Positions 50,451 through 58,090 of a DNA stretch of 61,534 nt are shown in pieces. Positions within the stretch are counted from its first letter, which is position 1. Every line of letters begins with the position of its first letter. The DNA is taken from the NCBI GenBank assembly GCA_964547995.1, contig CAZJRB010000030.1:1-61534 (forward strand), given 5' to 3'. The notes beneath the pieces were generated by a model, which saw nothing but the letters and a program-made list of their open reading frames with translations, was not told where the DNA came from and made no database searches. Origin of the DNA: CAZJRB01 sp964547995. Its GTDB lineage: Bacteria > Planctomycetota > Planctomycetia > Pirellulales > Thermoguttaceae. The translations under genes were made by a program, and so were the position numbers.

Positions 50451-50690
50451 TGTAGGGAACGCCCTCCGTGGCGTTCCNNNNNNNNNNNNNNNNNNNNNNN
50501 NNNNNNNNNNNNNNNNNNNNNNNNNNNNNNNNNNNNNNNNNNNNNNNNNNNNNNNNNNNNNNNNNNNNNNNNNNNNNCAAGCCCGGGAAACACGTTCGTC
50601 GTGGTTTTCGGAACGCCACGGAGGGCGTTCCCAAGCCCGGGAAACACGTTCGTCGTGGTTTTCGGAACGCCACGGAGGGCGTTCCCTACA
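50451..50690. repeat. TGTAGGG-type element inside the ATPase/GNAT gene
   Basis: Ends TGTAGGGAACGCCCTCCGTG and CACGGAGGGCGTTCCCTACA bracket a 100-N gap and at least two exact 54-base tandem units (50578-50631, 50632-50685; CAAGCCCGGGAAACACGTTC...). The tandem copies explain the assembly break. It is inserted between the ABC signature and Walker B codons. Confidence 0.85.
50478..50577. other. Assembly gap (100 N)
   Basis: Exactly 100 Ns in the repeat inserted into the ATPase/GNAT gene. The real length and the reading frame across it are unknown. Confidence 0.99.
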
Positions 50691-51433
50691 GAGAAACACA
50701 GCCTGCTGCTTTCAACACGGTTGCGTTCGACGAGTTCACCAGCGTGGTCGACCGCGACGTCGCCCGGGTGCTCTCGGCGGCGGTGTCCAAGGGGATCCGG
50801 CGGGGTCAGATCGGCTGCCGGTTCGTGGCCGTGACGTGCCACTACGACGTGGCCGAGTGGCTCGCGCCCGACTGGGTCATCGACATGGCCACGTCGACGT
50901 TCCATCGGAGGTGTCTTCGGCGACCGCCGATCGAGCTTGGGATTTTTCGCTGCGCGCGTAGTGCGTGGCGGATGTTTGCGCGCCATCACTATCTGAGCGG
51001 CGCGTTGCCGCAGGGCGCCCGGTGCTATCTCGCGGCGTGGGACGGCCGGCCGGTGGCGTTTTGTGCCACGGTAACGCTGATCGCCGCCCGCAACCGCTGG
51101 CGCATCAGCCGGATTGTGACGTTGCCGGATTATCAAGGCATCGGGATCGGCATGGCGGTGGCCGAAGCGGTCGCCGACGTGCACCGCGCAGCGGGCCACC
51201 GGATCAACCTGACGGCGAGCCACCCGGCCGTCGTGGCCCACTGCCGCCGCTCGCCGCGCTGGCGTGCGGTGAGTGTAAAGAAGACGGGCAGCCCATCGAT
51301 CGAGCATTTCGCCCAAGGCTACCGCGGCTCGCCGGGCAGGGCGGTGGTGTCGTTTGAGTACGTGGGGCTGGTCTCGCCCTGAACCATCAACAAACAAAAG
51401 AGACCAAGCAACCCCGCCAATGAGGAATCGGAT

Positions 51434-51865
51434 ATGTCGAAATTCGTCTATGACCGAAAAAAACAGAGTGACATCCTGGCGATCATTTCCGTCGGTTGCA
51501 GCCAGCGGATTGCGGCCGAGTACGTCGGATGCTCTGAAAAAGCCATCCGTGAGACGGCGATCCGCGATCCGGAGTTTGCCGAGGAACTCTGCCATGCCGA
51601 GCACCGGGCCGAGTTGAGCTTGATCAAGCGGATCCATAAAGCGGCCATGGACGAGAAGAACTGGCGCGCAGCAGCATGGGCCCTCGAACGACTCAACCCC
51701 GAGGACTTCGGCCCCCGTCGTCCCGACACGATCACCCGCAAGCAGTTCGTGCAAGTGCTCATGCGGATCACGAAGATCATCGTCGAGGAGATTCCCGACG
51801 AAGCACTCCGGGAACGGGTGTTTCAGCGAATCGACGTGCTGGTAAACGAACTGGAGGAATCATGA
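51434..51865 (+). CDS. Phage terminase small subunit-like protein
   Basis: A 143-residue protein. The N-terminal helix-turn-helix (ILAIISVGCSQRIAAEYVG, CSEKAIRETAIRDPEF) and C-terminal oligomerisation helices (ITRKQFVQVLMRITKIIVEE) are typical of small terminases, which recognise phage DNA and feed it to TerL. Its stop overlaps the TerL start as ATGA (51862-51865), and the size is right (~140). No closer family name can be given; assignment rests on the HTH, the size and position directly before the large subunit. Confidence 0.8.
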   Translation: MSKFVYDRKKQSDILAIISVGCSQRIAAEYVGCSEKAIRETAIRDPEFAEELCHAEHRAELSLIKRIHKAAMDEKNWRAAAWALERLNPEDFGPRRPDTITRKQFVQVLMRITKIIVEEIPDEALRERVFQRIDVLVNELEES

Positions 51866-53475
51866 GTATCGAGCCGTTTGGCGGGCTGCGGATCGGCCGC
51901 ACGAAGCTCCGCGAGGTGCTCCGCTCGTTTCGCGACCTGTTTGCCCAGGGACACGCACGGGCATGCCGCGAGGCCGGGCGCCGCGGCCTCGATCTGCTCG
52001 CGTGGGGGCGCTGCTACTTGCCCGACCACTTCCGCCGGCCGGCCTCCGAAATGCACCGGTGGCTCGCCCGGCAACTCGATGCCATGGGCAACGCCCGGGG
52101 TGTGAAGGTCAATCTGCTCGGGCCGCGCGGCGGGGCCAAATCGACCATCGGCTCGCTTGCCTTCCCGCTGCGGGCGGCGCTCGAAGGCCGCGAGCCGTAC
52201 ATCTGGATCGTTTCCGACACCCTTCACCAGGCCGCCGCGCATCTGGAGAACATCAAGGCCGAGCTGGCCGGCAATCCCCGCATTGCCGAGGACTATCCCG
52301 ACGCCGCCGGCGCCGGGCCCGTCTGGCGAAGCGGGGCTGCGCTTCTGAAAAACGGCGCCATGATCGAAGCGATCAGCACCGGCCAGAGCATCCGCGGAAA
52401 ACGGTACGGCCCGCACCGGCCTACCTTAATTATCTGTGATGACCTGCAAAACGACGGGCACATCCGTTCGGCACTCCAGCGGCAGCATTCCCGCGAGTGG
52501 TTCCACGGCACACTGCTGAAAGCCGGCACCCATCGCACGAACATCCTCAACCTGGCCACCGCGCTGCACCGCGAAGCGCTCGCCATGGAGCTGCACCGCC
52601 AGGCGGGATGGACCTCGCGGATTTTCCAGGCGATCCCGCGCTGGCCCGATGCCATGAGCCTCTGGCACGAGTGGGAGGCCATCTACACCAACATAGCCAA
52701 CCCGCACTACCGCGACGACGCCGGGGCGTTCTACCGGCAACACGCCGCGGACATGAACGCCGGGGCGGTGGTCCTCTGGCCCGAAGAAGAGAACCTCTAC
52801 ACACTCATGTGCACTCGTGCGGAAAGCGGCCACACCGCCTTCGAACGCGAAAAACAAAACTCGCCGGTCAACCCGGAATTGTGCGAATGGCCGGAAGATT
52901 ACTTCGACGAGGGTATCTGGTTCGACGAGTGGCCCGGCCGCCTTGTTGCAAAGACGATGGCGCTCGACCCGAGCAAGGGGAGCGATTCGCGTCGCGGGGA
53001 CTTCTCGGCGTTGGTGATGCTCGGCGTCGACCGGCGAGGGATTATTTATATGGAAGCCGATCTCGCCCGGCGCCCGACGCCGCAGATCATCGCCGATGGG
53101 GTCGAGTGGCATTGTCGCTTCCGGCCGGATGTCTTCGGCGTCGAGGCAAACCAGTTCCAGGAGCTTCTGGCTGGCGAGTTCGCCAGCGCGTTCCGCCGCC
53201 GCGGGTTGCTCGACGCCCGGCCGGTGCCGATCGAGAACCGCACGAACAAGCTTGTGCGAATCCGCCGGCTCGGGCCGTATCTCTCGTCGCGGCGAATCCG
53301 TTTCCGCAACAACAGCCCCGGCACGCGGCTCCTGGTCGAGCAACTGAAAGAATTCCCCATCGCGGATCACGACGACGGCCCCGACGCGGCCGAAATGGCC
53401 CTGCGGCTGGCCGCCGAGTTGCTCCACGGCCGGGCGAAGCAGGACGGATTGGGGAACCGATTGTCTGTCGGATAG
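51862..53475 (+). CDS. Phage terminase large subunit
   Basis: A 537-residue DNA-packaging motor. ATPase domain: Walker A GPRGGAKST (87-95), Walker B TLIICDDLQ (188-195, acidic D193/D194), and coupling NLATALHREA. Nuclease domain (RNase H-like): ALDPSKGSD (D369), RRGDFSALVMLGVD (D380), and the C-terminal DHDDGPDAAEMALRLA. It cuts concatemeric DNA and pumps it into procapsids through the portal. ATGA overlap with the small subunit gene gives coupled translation. All key motifs are intact, so it could still work. It resembles the TerL branch of phage-like elements in Planctomycetes more than any named model phage. Confidence 0.93.
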   Translation: MSIEPFGGLRIGRTKLREVLRSFRDLFAQGHARACREAGRRGLDLLAWGRCYLPDHFRRPASEMHRWLARQLDAMGNARGVKVNLLGPRGGAKSTIGSLAFPLRAALEGREPYIWIVSDTLHQAAAHLENIKAELAGNPRIAEDYPDAAGAGPVWRSGAALLKNGAMIEAISTGQSIRGKRYGPHRPTLIICDDLQNDGHIRSALQRQHSREWFHGTLLKAGTHRTNILNLATALHREALAMELHRQAGWTSRIFQAIPRWPDAMSLWHEWEAIYTNIANPHYRDDAGAFYRQHAADMNAGAVVLWPEEENLYTLMCTRAESGHTAFEREKQNSPVNPELCEWPEDYFDEGIWFDEWPGRLVAKTMALDPSKGSDSRRGDFSALVMLGVDRRGIIYMEADLARRPTPQIIADGVEWHCRFRPDVFGVEANQFQELLAGEFASAFRRRGLLDARPVPIENRTNKLVRIRRLGPYLSSRRIRFRNNSPGTRLLVEQLKEFPIADHDDGPDAAEMALRLAAELLHGRAKQDGLGNRLSVG

Positions 53476-53483
53476 GACAACTG

Positions 53484-53690
53484 TTTGCCAGCCCCGAAGG
53501 GGTGGTAGTCAATAGCCTGGGGCGTCAGCCTCAGGATTTGGGCCGCCGTCAGAACGCAAGCCCTGAAAGGGCGACAGAAGTGAGCCACTTGCAGCCGACT
53601 ATCGCCCCGTTGGGGCTTGCCTACAATCTCGCAACCCTATTCCAGGGGCTCACGCCCCTGGCTATTGACTATCGCCCCGTTGGGGCTGGG
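53484..53690. repeat. CCCCGTTGGGGCT repeat array
   Basis: Contains CCCCGAAGGGG, GGGGCGTCAGCC, CCCTGAAAGGG and two copies of GACTATCGCCCCGTTGGGGCT (53597-53617 and 53667-53687), plus AGGGGCTCACGCCCCT. The 3' end of the minus-strand membrane gene overlaps the last copy. Confidence 0.75.
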
Positions 53691-54360
53691 AATCGACTGA
53701 TCCTCCCAACAACCGACGCATAATGCGAACGCTCACGCTGGCAACCGTATACAACGTGCAGAGAACGCCGAAGCCGATGAACGCGGACAACAACCATACG
53801 ACGAAATCAAGCGGCGACGACCACAGACTCGGATCCATCTGCAAGATGCCGAACATGACGGCAACGATCACCGTCAACGCCAGGATGCTTCGCAACGTGA
53901 ACTGAATTGGTCGCCGCGAATCCGTTTCGAGACCCTGCGACTGCGAGCGCTCCTGAAGCCAGCGTTCGGTGGCGTAACCAGTCGAGAAGGCAATGACCAA
54001 GAGGAAGAGGAAGTTGAGAACGAGATTCACCCCGCTGAAGTGCCAGAGTGGCGGGTCCCATGCAAACAGCGGCATGCTAGACACCAAGGTCCAGCGAGAT
54101 GCCAGTACGACAACCTCAGCGCCCCCGCCGGTGCCAACCGCAGCGATATCCCAGCAAGGTCGTTCCAAGAACAACAATGGCCAGCCGTGCGCATACTTGG
54201 CATCAAGATCCCTGGGGACATCCGAATTCCAAATGGCTCCGGAGGGAATATCGGGTACCTCGCCGCGCCCTCGGAGGTTGTATGCCAACAACACAATCGC
54301 GACCGCGGCGACCGTCAGCCATGTGCCTCGGCGCAGAGGTTGTTTTGATAAGAAACCCAT
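53662..54360 (-). CDS. Membrane protein of host type inside the phage block
   Basis: A 232-residue protein with about four TM segments. It contains RRPIQFTLRSILALTVIVAVMFGIL (about 149-173), a further variant of the QFxxRxxL motif shared with the LRR membrane proteins at 9770 and 49160, and a GYATERWLQER loop. It lies on the opposite strand to the phage genes. Its last residues (SVDSQPQRGDSQ) are encoded by the adjoining CCCCGTTGGGG repeat, so the repeat has replaced the original C-terminus. Function is unknown; it looks like cargo. Confidence 0.75.
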   Translation of the reverse strand: MGFLSKQPLRRGTWLTVAAVAIVLLAYNLRGRGEVPDIPSGAIWNSDVPRDLDAKYAHGWPLLFLERPCWDIAAVGTGGGAEVVVLASRWTLVSSMPLFAWDPPLWHFSGVNLVLNFLFLLVIAFSTGYATERWLQERSQSQGLETDSRRPIQFTLRSILALTVIVAVMFGILQMDPSLWSSPLDFVVWLLSAFIGFGVLCTLYTVASVSVRIMRRLLGGSVDSQPQRGDSQ

Positions 54361-54389
54361 AATCGCATCCTAAATGAAAGGAAACCATC

Positions 54390-55739
54390 ATGCAACCAAC
54401 CAACCCACGCATCGACCATCTCGAACGCCGGCTCGTTGAGGCGTTCGACCAACTCTGGAACGATTTCGTCGATCCGAGCGACGCACTGTATGACGTCGAC
54501 GGCACGCGATGGAACCTGCTCGGCTCCGGCGGGGCGCTCGGCGCGGCGACCGGACAGGCCGTGATCGATCAGCAGCAACTCGGCGAAATCCGCGCGCAGT
54601 GCCGGGCGCTGGCGGTGACCAACGAGTTCGCCATCAACGGCCATGAAAACCGGGTGTCGTATATCGTCGGCTCGGGGCATCGCTATCGCGTCGTGCCGAA
54701 GCCGCGCCGGGATGTTTCGGAAGAACTCGTCGCCGGCGCCAAGGCGGTCATCGACGACTTCCTGCAAGACAACCACTGGCACAAGCGACAACAAGAGATC
54801 GTCCGCCGCAAGGACCGCGACGGCGAATGCTTCTTGCGGTTTTTCTCGGCCGCCGACGGTTCCGTGCGAGTGCGGTTCGTCGAGCCCGACCAGGTCGCCA
54901 CGCCGCCGGCGGCCGCCAGTCTGCCGCATCACGGCCTGGGCGTGATCACCTCGCCCAGCGACGTCGAAACAGTCGATGCTTACTACGTCGACGGCCAGGC
55001 GATCGACGCCGCCGAGATCCAGCACCGCAAGGCGAACGTCGACGGCAACGTCCGGCGCGGGCTGCCGCTTTTCTACCCGGTCCGCAAGAACCTCCGGCGG
55101 GCGGAAAAGCTGCTGCGGAACATGAGCATCGTTGCCGAGATCCAATCGGCCATCGCCATCATCCGCAAACACCGCTCGGCGACCGCCGCCGGGCTCGAGC
55201 AGTTCGTCGCCGACGGGGCCGACCTGAGCGTGGCCGACCAGACGACCGGGCGGACGACCCATTTCCGCCGCTACGGGCCGGGCACGATCCTGGACGCGGC
55301 CGCCGGGACCGACTACGAGTTCCCTGCCGCGGGGATCGACGCCGCCAAGTTCGTCGTCGTGCTCCAGGCAGAACTCCGCGCGATCGCCAGCCGGCTGGTC
55401 ATGCCCGAGTTCATGCTCACCAGCGACGCCAGCAACGCCAACTACTCGTCGACGATGGTCGCCGAAGGCCCGGCCGTCAAGATGTTCGAGCGGTTGCAGC
55501 ATGAGATGATCGAGGACGACCGCGAGGTGATCCGCCGGGTCTTGTCCGCCTCAGTCGAAGCCGGCCGCCTGCCGCCGGAGACCCTCACGGCGATCGACGT
55601 CCAGATCATCCCGCCGACGCTGGCCGTCCGCGACCGGCTCAAGGACGCCCAAGCCGACCAAATCCTGGTCCGCAACGGCGCGATGCCCCCGGAAACGATG
55701 GCGTTGCGGCACGGTTTGGAACCGGTTTCGGCGCCCTGA
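54390..55739 (+). CDS. Phage portal protein
   Basis: A 449-residue dodecameric portal candidate through which DNA enters the capsid. Recognisable parts: helical N-terminus (IDHLERRLVEAFDQLWNDFV), GSGGALGAATG, VSYIVGSGHRYRV, LQDNHWHKRQQEIVRRKDRDGECFLRFF, RFVEPDQVATPP, and the C-terminal LIEDDREVIRRVLSASVEAG-like helices with ALRHGLEPVSAP end. It follows TerL, separated only by the inserted minus-strand gene, the usual TerL-portal order. The fit is to the lambda/HK97-type portal superfamily, although only general features are seen. Confidence 0.87.
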   Translation: MQPTNPRIDHLERRLVEAFDQLWNDFVDPSDALYDVDGTRWNLLGSGGALGAATGQAVIDQQQLGEIRAQCRALAVTNEFAINGHENRVSYIVGSGHRYRVVPKPRRDVSEELVAGAKAVIDDFLQDNHWHKRQQEIVRRKDRDGECFLRFFSAADGSVRVRFVEPDQVATPPAAASLPHHGLGVITSPSDVETVDAYYVDGQAIDAAEIQHRKANVDGNVRRGLPLFYPVRKNLRRAEKLLRNMSIVAEIQSAIAIIRKHRSATAAGLEQFVADGADLSVADQTTGRTTHFRRYGPGTILDAAAGTDYEFPAAGIDAAKFVVVLQAELRAIASRLVMPEFMLTSDASNANYSSTMVAEGPAVKMFERLQHEMIEDDREVIRRVLSASVEAGRLPPETLTAIDVQIIPPTLAVRDRLKDAQADQILVRNGAMPPETMALRHGLEPVSAP

Positions 55740-55824
55740 ATCCATGCGTCCGCGGGGCCTTGTGTGCCGGCTTTTCGGGACCACAAGATATAGCGGCAAC
55801 TTTTCCGGTTCCTGCAAAAATTTG

Positions 55825-55883
55825 GGGAAAATGGCCGTCTGGCTCAAAAAACGACTTGACAACTTTTCCTGTTTGTGTATACT
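55825..55883 (+). promoter_or_regulatory. Control cassette 2: conserved box and sigma70 promoter
   Basis: Same layout as at 44936: GGGAAAATGGCCGTCTGGCT (55825-55844), TTGACA (55856-55861), 16-base spacer, TATACT (55878-55883). The predicted start falls at 55890-55891, on or next to the ATG of the DUF2292 gene, so the mRNA would be leaderless. The shared upstream box is a candidate binding site for a block regulator. Confidence 0.8.
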
Positions 55884-55890
55884 TACGTTC

Positions 55891-56076
55891 ATGATGAGAC
55901 GGGGCAAACAACCAATAACGAACCGGACGAAAGTGGCCCAGCTTGAACGGGCGATGGCCGAAATCCTTACCGAGACGCTCCGCCGCGGGTTCCACGGGAC
56001 CGCGTCCCTGGAGATGGCCGTCCAGGACGGCACGATCCAGCACATCCGGCGGAGGGTCGAGAGGGTTGAGAAATAG
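55891..56076 (+). CDS. DUF2292 (YezD-like) small protein
   Basis: A 61-residue protein (MMRRGKQPITNRTKVAQLER...) matching the small DUF2292/YezD family: two helices (about 12-30, AMAEILTETLRRGFHGTA) followed by the strand pair SLEMAVQDGTIQHIRRRVER, where the family's VQDGxxxxI signature is read as VQDGTIQHI. In other bacteria YezD-like proteins sit near sulfate assimilation or small regulators; the role is unknown. Here it lies in the phage block behind its own promoter. ATG 55891 or 55894; no Shine-Dalgarno sequence, consistent with a leaderless transcript. Confidence 0.7.
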   Translation: MMRRGKQPITNRTKVAQLERAMAEILTETLRRGFHGTASLEMAVQDGTIQHIRRRVERVEK

Positions 56077-56198
56077 CGAATGAGGAATAGCGAATGAGGA
56101 ATAGCGAATGGCGAATGAAGAAGTGCGAATGATGGAGAAAAGGAAACCTGGAATCCTTCTTTATTCGCGATTCATAATTCGCGATTCATAATTTCTCC
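56077..56198. repeat. Short tandem repeats of GAATGAGGAATAGC type
   Basis: Iterated GAATGAGGAATAGC (two full and several decayed copies) and an ATTCGCGATTCATA direct repeat. It is AT-richer than surroundings. Low complexity; fills the gap between the DUF2292 gene and the second two-hairpin element. Confidence 0.75.
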
Positions 56199-56278
56199 AG
56201 GTATCTGCGCGAGCCCGCCCCAGGCGGGTATCGACGAGAGCCCACCTTGGACCTTGCGGTCCGCGGTGGGTTTTTTTT
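56199..56278 (+). ncRNA. Second copy of the two-hairpin RNA element
   Basis: Paralogue of 45012-45097: AGGTATCTG (56199-56207), hairpin CCCGCC-CCA-GGCGGG (56214-56228), GGTATC (56227-56232), then AC-GAGAGCCC and the terminator. Read from the promoter at 55856 it is the 3' UTR of the DUF2292 mRNA; as a 3' element it could be processed to a small RNA. Compared with copy 1 the first stem shows T-A to C-G compensation. Confidence 0.6.
56241..56278 (+). terminator. Rho-independent terminator of control cassette 2
   Basis: Stem CCCACC (56241-56246) / GGTGGG (56265-56270) with an inner GGACC-TTGC-GGTCC hairpin, then eight Ts (56271-56278). Confidence 0.85.
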
Positions 56279-56282
56279 GTTG

Positions 56283-56359
56283 CGTAGGGTGGGACCAGCA
56301 CAGCGCCGGCCCACCACGGCAGTGTTGGTGGGCCGGCGCTCCGCTTGTCCCACCCTACG
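56283..56359. repeat. TAGGGTGGGACC inverted repeat
   Basis: 77-base inverted repeat, arms CGTAGGGTGGGACCAGCACA / GGTCCCACCCTACG-type around CCGGCCCACCA...TGGTGGGCCGG. Same family as 23588-23695; a half copy lies at 59517-59549. Confidence 0.85.
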
Positions 56360-56387
56360 GCTCACCACCCACAAGAAAGGAACTGCA

Positions 56388-57317
56388 ATGACGGAAACGC
56401 TCCAGGAATACTGTGACTCGCGCGGGGTGCCGATGCGGGTGGACACGGCCGCCGGGGTGATCTGCGGCGTGAAAATCCTCGGGTTGACTTCCCGCAACGG
56501 GCGTTCGTACCTGCCCGAGGCACTCGCCGGCGCCGCGAGTCTCTACGAAGGCGCCAAGGTGAACGTGAACCATCCGAAGGGCAACCCGGCCGCGCCGCGA
56601 GACTACCGCGACCGCATCGGGACGATCCGCAACGTGTCGGTCCGGCAGGGCGAGGGGCTGTTTGCCGATCTCTGCTTCAACCCGAAACACGCCCTGGCCG
56701 AGCAGCTCATTTGGGACGCCGAGCACGCCCCGGAAAACGTCGGCTTCTCGCACAACGTCCAGGCGAGGACCAGCCGCCGCGAGGGGCGGGTCGTCGTCGA
56801 AGCGATCACGCGGGTGCAGAGCGTCGACCTGGTCGCCGATCCGGCCACCACGCGCGGACTGTTCGAATCGAGCGCCGCGAGCGCAACGGACAATCGCCCG
56901 GCGGTCGCAACCACCGAGGAGCTGCGGCGCGCGTATCCCGAACTGGTCGAGGATCTGCTCCAAGAGCAAAGCGCCGAGATCGACCGGCTCCGGCTCGAAG
57001 TCGAGCGGCTGACGGCACTCGAAGCGGTGCACAAGAAGCAAGAGATCGTCCGGCGGCTGCTTCGCGAGTTCCACTTGCCCGATCCGGATTCGGACGATCC
57101 GCCGGCCGGGTCGATCACGAGCGAGCAATTTGTCAAGACGCTGCTGGCGGCGGAGGACGAGCGTGCGATCCGCTCACTGATCGAAGAGCGGGCGGCACTG
57201 GTGCGGAGTCTCGCGCGGGGCGAAGTACACAGTGCGAAGCCCGTCTCGCGAGACCAGCAGTTGGTCGAGGCCACCGCGCCGGCCGACGCGAAGGGGTTTG
57301 TCGAAGCGATTACGTGA
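56388..57317 (+). CDS. Phage prohead serine protease-like protein
   Basis: A 309-residue protein of the caudovirus prohead (maturation) protease family that cleaves capsid scaffold. The fold elements VNVNHPKGNP (candidate catalytic His), VGFSHNVQARTS and SVDLVADPATTRG (candidate catalytic Ser after VQ) are visible in that order, and a C-terminal coiled coil (EIDRLRLEVERLTALEAVHKKQ, ~185-206), probably scaffold-like. It lies between the portal and capsid genes, the expected place. AAAGG lies before ATG 56388. Only part of the family pattern is seen, so the class is more certain than the catalytic residues. Confidence 0.82.
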   Translation: MTETLQEYCDSRGVPMRVDTAAGVICGVKILGLTSRNGRSYLPEALAGAASLYEGAKVNVNHPKGNPAAPRDYRDRIGTIRNVSVRQGEGLFADLCFNPKHALAEQLIWDAEHAPENVGFSHNVQARTSRREGRVVVEAITRVQSVDLVADPATTRGLFESSAASATDNRPAVATTEELRRAYPELVEDLLQEQSAEIDRLRLEVERLTALEAVHKKQEIVRRLLREFHLPDPDSDDPPAGSITSEQFVKTLLAAEDERAIRSLIEERAALVRSLARGEVHSAKPVSRDQQLVEATAPADAKGFVEAIT

Positions 57318-57489
57318 GTAGTGAGTGCCGAGTAGTGAGTAGTGAGTAGTGGGTGCCATGCTCACGCTTGCGTGAGCATGCCTTCACGCGATTTGGCATG
57401 GCGCCCAACATGGCCACGCAAGCGTGGCCATGGCACCCAGTTAGAACCAGAAATACAACAAACATCCACCAAACCACGGGAGACCAGAG
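57318..57489. other. Repeats between protease and decoration genes
   Basis: Direct GTGAGTAGTGAGTGCC units (57310-57355), then a hairpin GCCATGCTCACGCTTGCGTG/AGCATG and a second palindrome CATGGCCACGCAAGCGTGGCCATG (57408-57431). No gene was seen. GGGAGACC lies before the next start. Confidence 0.6.
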
Positions 57490-57972
57490 ATGAGCGACAA
57501 AATGCGTTGGCGATACGGAGACACGAACCCGGTGGTGGCGGCCGTCGATTCGGCGACCGTGATCGAGATCGGCGACCTGCTTTATCTCGACACGGACGAT
57601 GCGAAACCGGCGTCGTCGCAGTCGGACGTCGGCAGCGAGCCGGACAACCAGGAGGCTTTTGCCGACAAGTTCCTCGGCGTGGCCATGCAGCGGAGCCGCG
57701 AGGGCGACACTTCGCCGATCCGCGCGGCCACCACGGGCGTGTTCGAGTACGACTGCCCCAGCGGCACGTTCGAGCTGGGCGATCTCGTGGGCGTCGACGA
57801 GACCGGCGGAACCACGTTGATGGACCAGCAGGTCGATGCGGTTACCCAAAGCCGCTACGCGATCGCCCGGGTCGCCAGGCGGGAACCGGTCGCCGCGACC
57901 AGCGTCTACATCGACATCCGGTCGACCGTGATGACCGGCGGCATCGAGGGCGGAAGCCCCAGCGGAGTGTAG
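57490..57972 (+). CDS. Phage decoration/head-stabilising protein candidate
   Basis: A 160-residue beta-rich protein starting MSDKMRWRYGDTNPVVAAVD, with repeats of strand-like patterns (TVIEIGDLLYLD, PIRAATTGVFEYDCPSGTF, DLVGVDETGGTTL, QSRYAIARVARREPV, VYIDIRSTVM). Position directly before the major capsid gene and size match decoration (capsid cement, DUF2190-like) proteins that stabilise heads. No closer family can be given. It starts at ATG 57490 with GGGAGACC upstream. Confidence 0.7.
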   Translation: MSDKMRWRYGDTNPVVAAVDSATVIEIGDLLYLDTDDAKPASSQSDVGSEPDNQEAFADKFLGVAMQRSREGDTSPIRAATTGVFEYDCPSGTFELGDLVGVDETGGTTLMDQQVDAVTQSRYAIARVARREPVAATSVYIDIRSTVMTGGIEGGSPSGV

Positions 57973-57982
57973 GATGCAGAAT

Positions 57983-58050
57983 GTACGACGGGCTTCCAAG
58001 CCCGTCGCTGCCCCCTACTTCCTTTCGACGGGCTTGGAAGCCCGTCGTAC
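57983..58050. repeat. CGACGGGCTTCCAAGCCCG inverted repeat, copy 2
   Basis: Inverted repeat between decoration and capsid genes with the same arms as 49207-49283 (GTACGACGGGCTTCCAAG...). Its presence inside a would-be phage late operon is unusual. Confidence 0.8.
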
Positions 58051-58090
58051 GGGTACCAACAAACCAATCCAATCAACAAGGAGACAAACC

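Larger units (their letters stand above)
50020..51382 (+). pseudogene. ABC-ATPase/GNAT fusion gene split by a repeat insertion
   Basis: The first part encodes an ABC-type ATPase start: GPSGSGKST (Walker A, 55-63) and EVLSGGEQFRCDLARAL (signature, ~117-133). The second part, in another frame as assembled, restarts with NTVAFDEFTSVVD (Walker B) and DVAEWL, then a GNAT acetyltransferase domain (FARHHYLSGALPQGAR, RIVTLPDYQGIGIGMAVAEA). Both parts together form the ATPase-GNAT fusion found near phage terminases. Between them (50451-50690) lies a TGTAGGG repeat plus an N gap. The gene is therefore disrupted, or the read-through protein carries an insert; the gap prevents a decision. ATG 50020 has GAGAGAC before it. 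Confidence 0.75.

Noticed and set aside
50336..51754. Long minus-strand frame across the ATPase/GNAT and terminase region
   Set aside because: It crosses the N gap and has no domain; the plus strand gives ABC, GNAT and terminase motifs.
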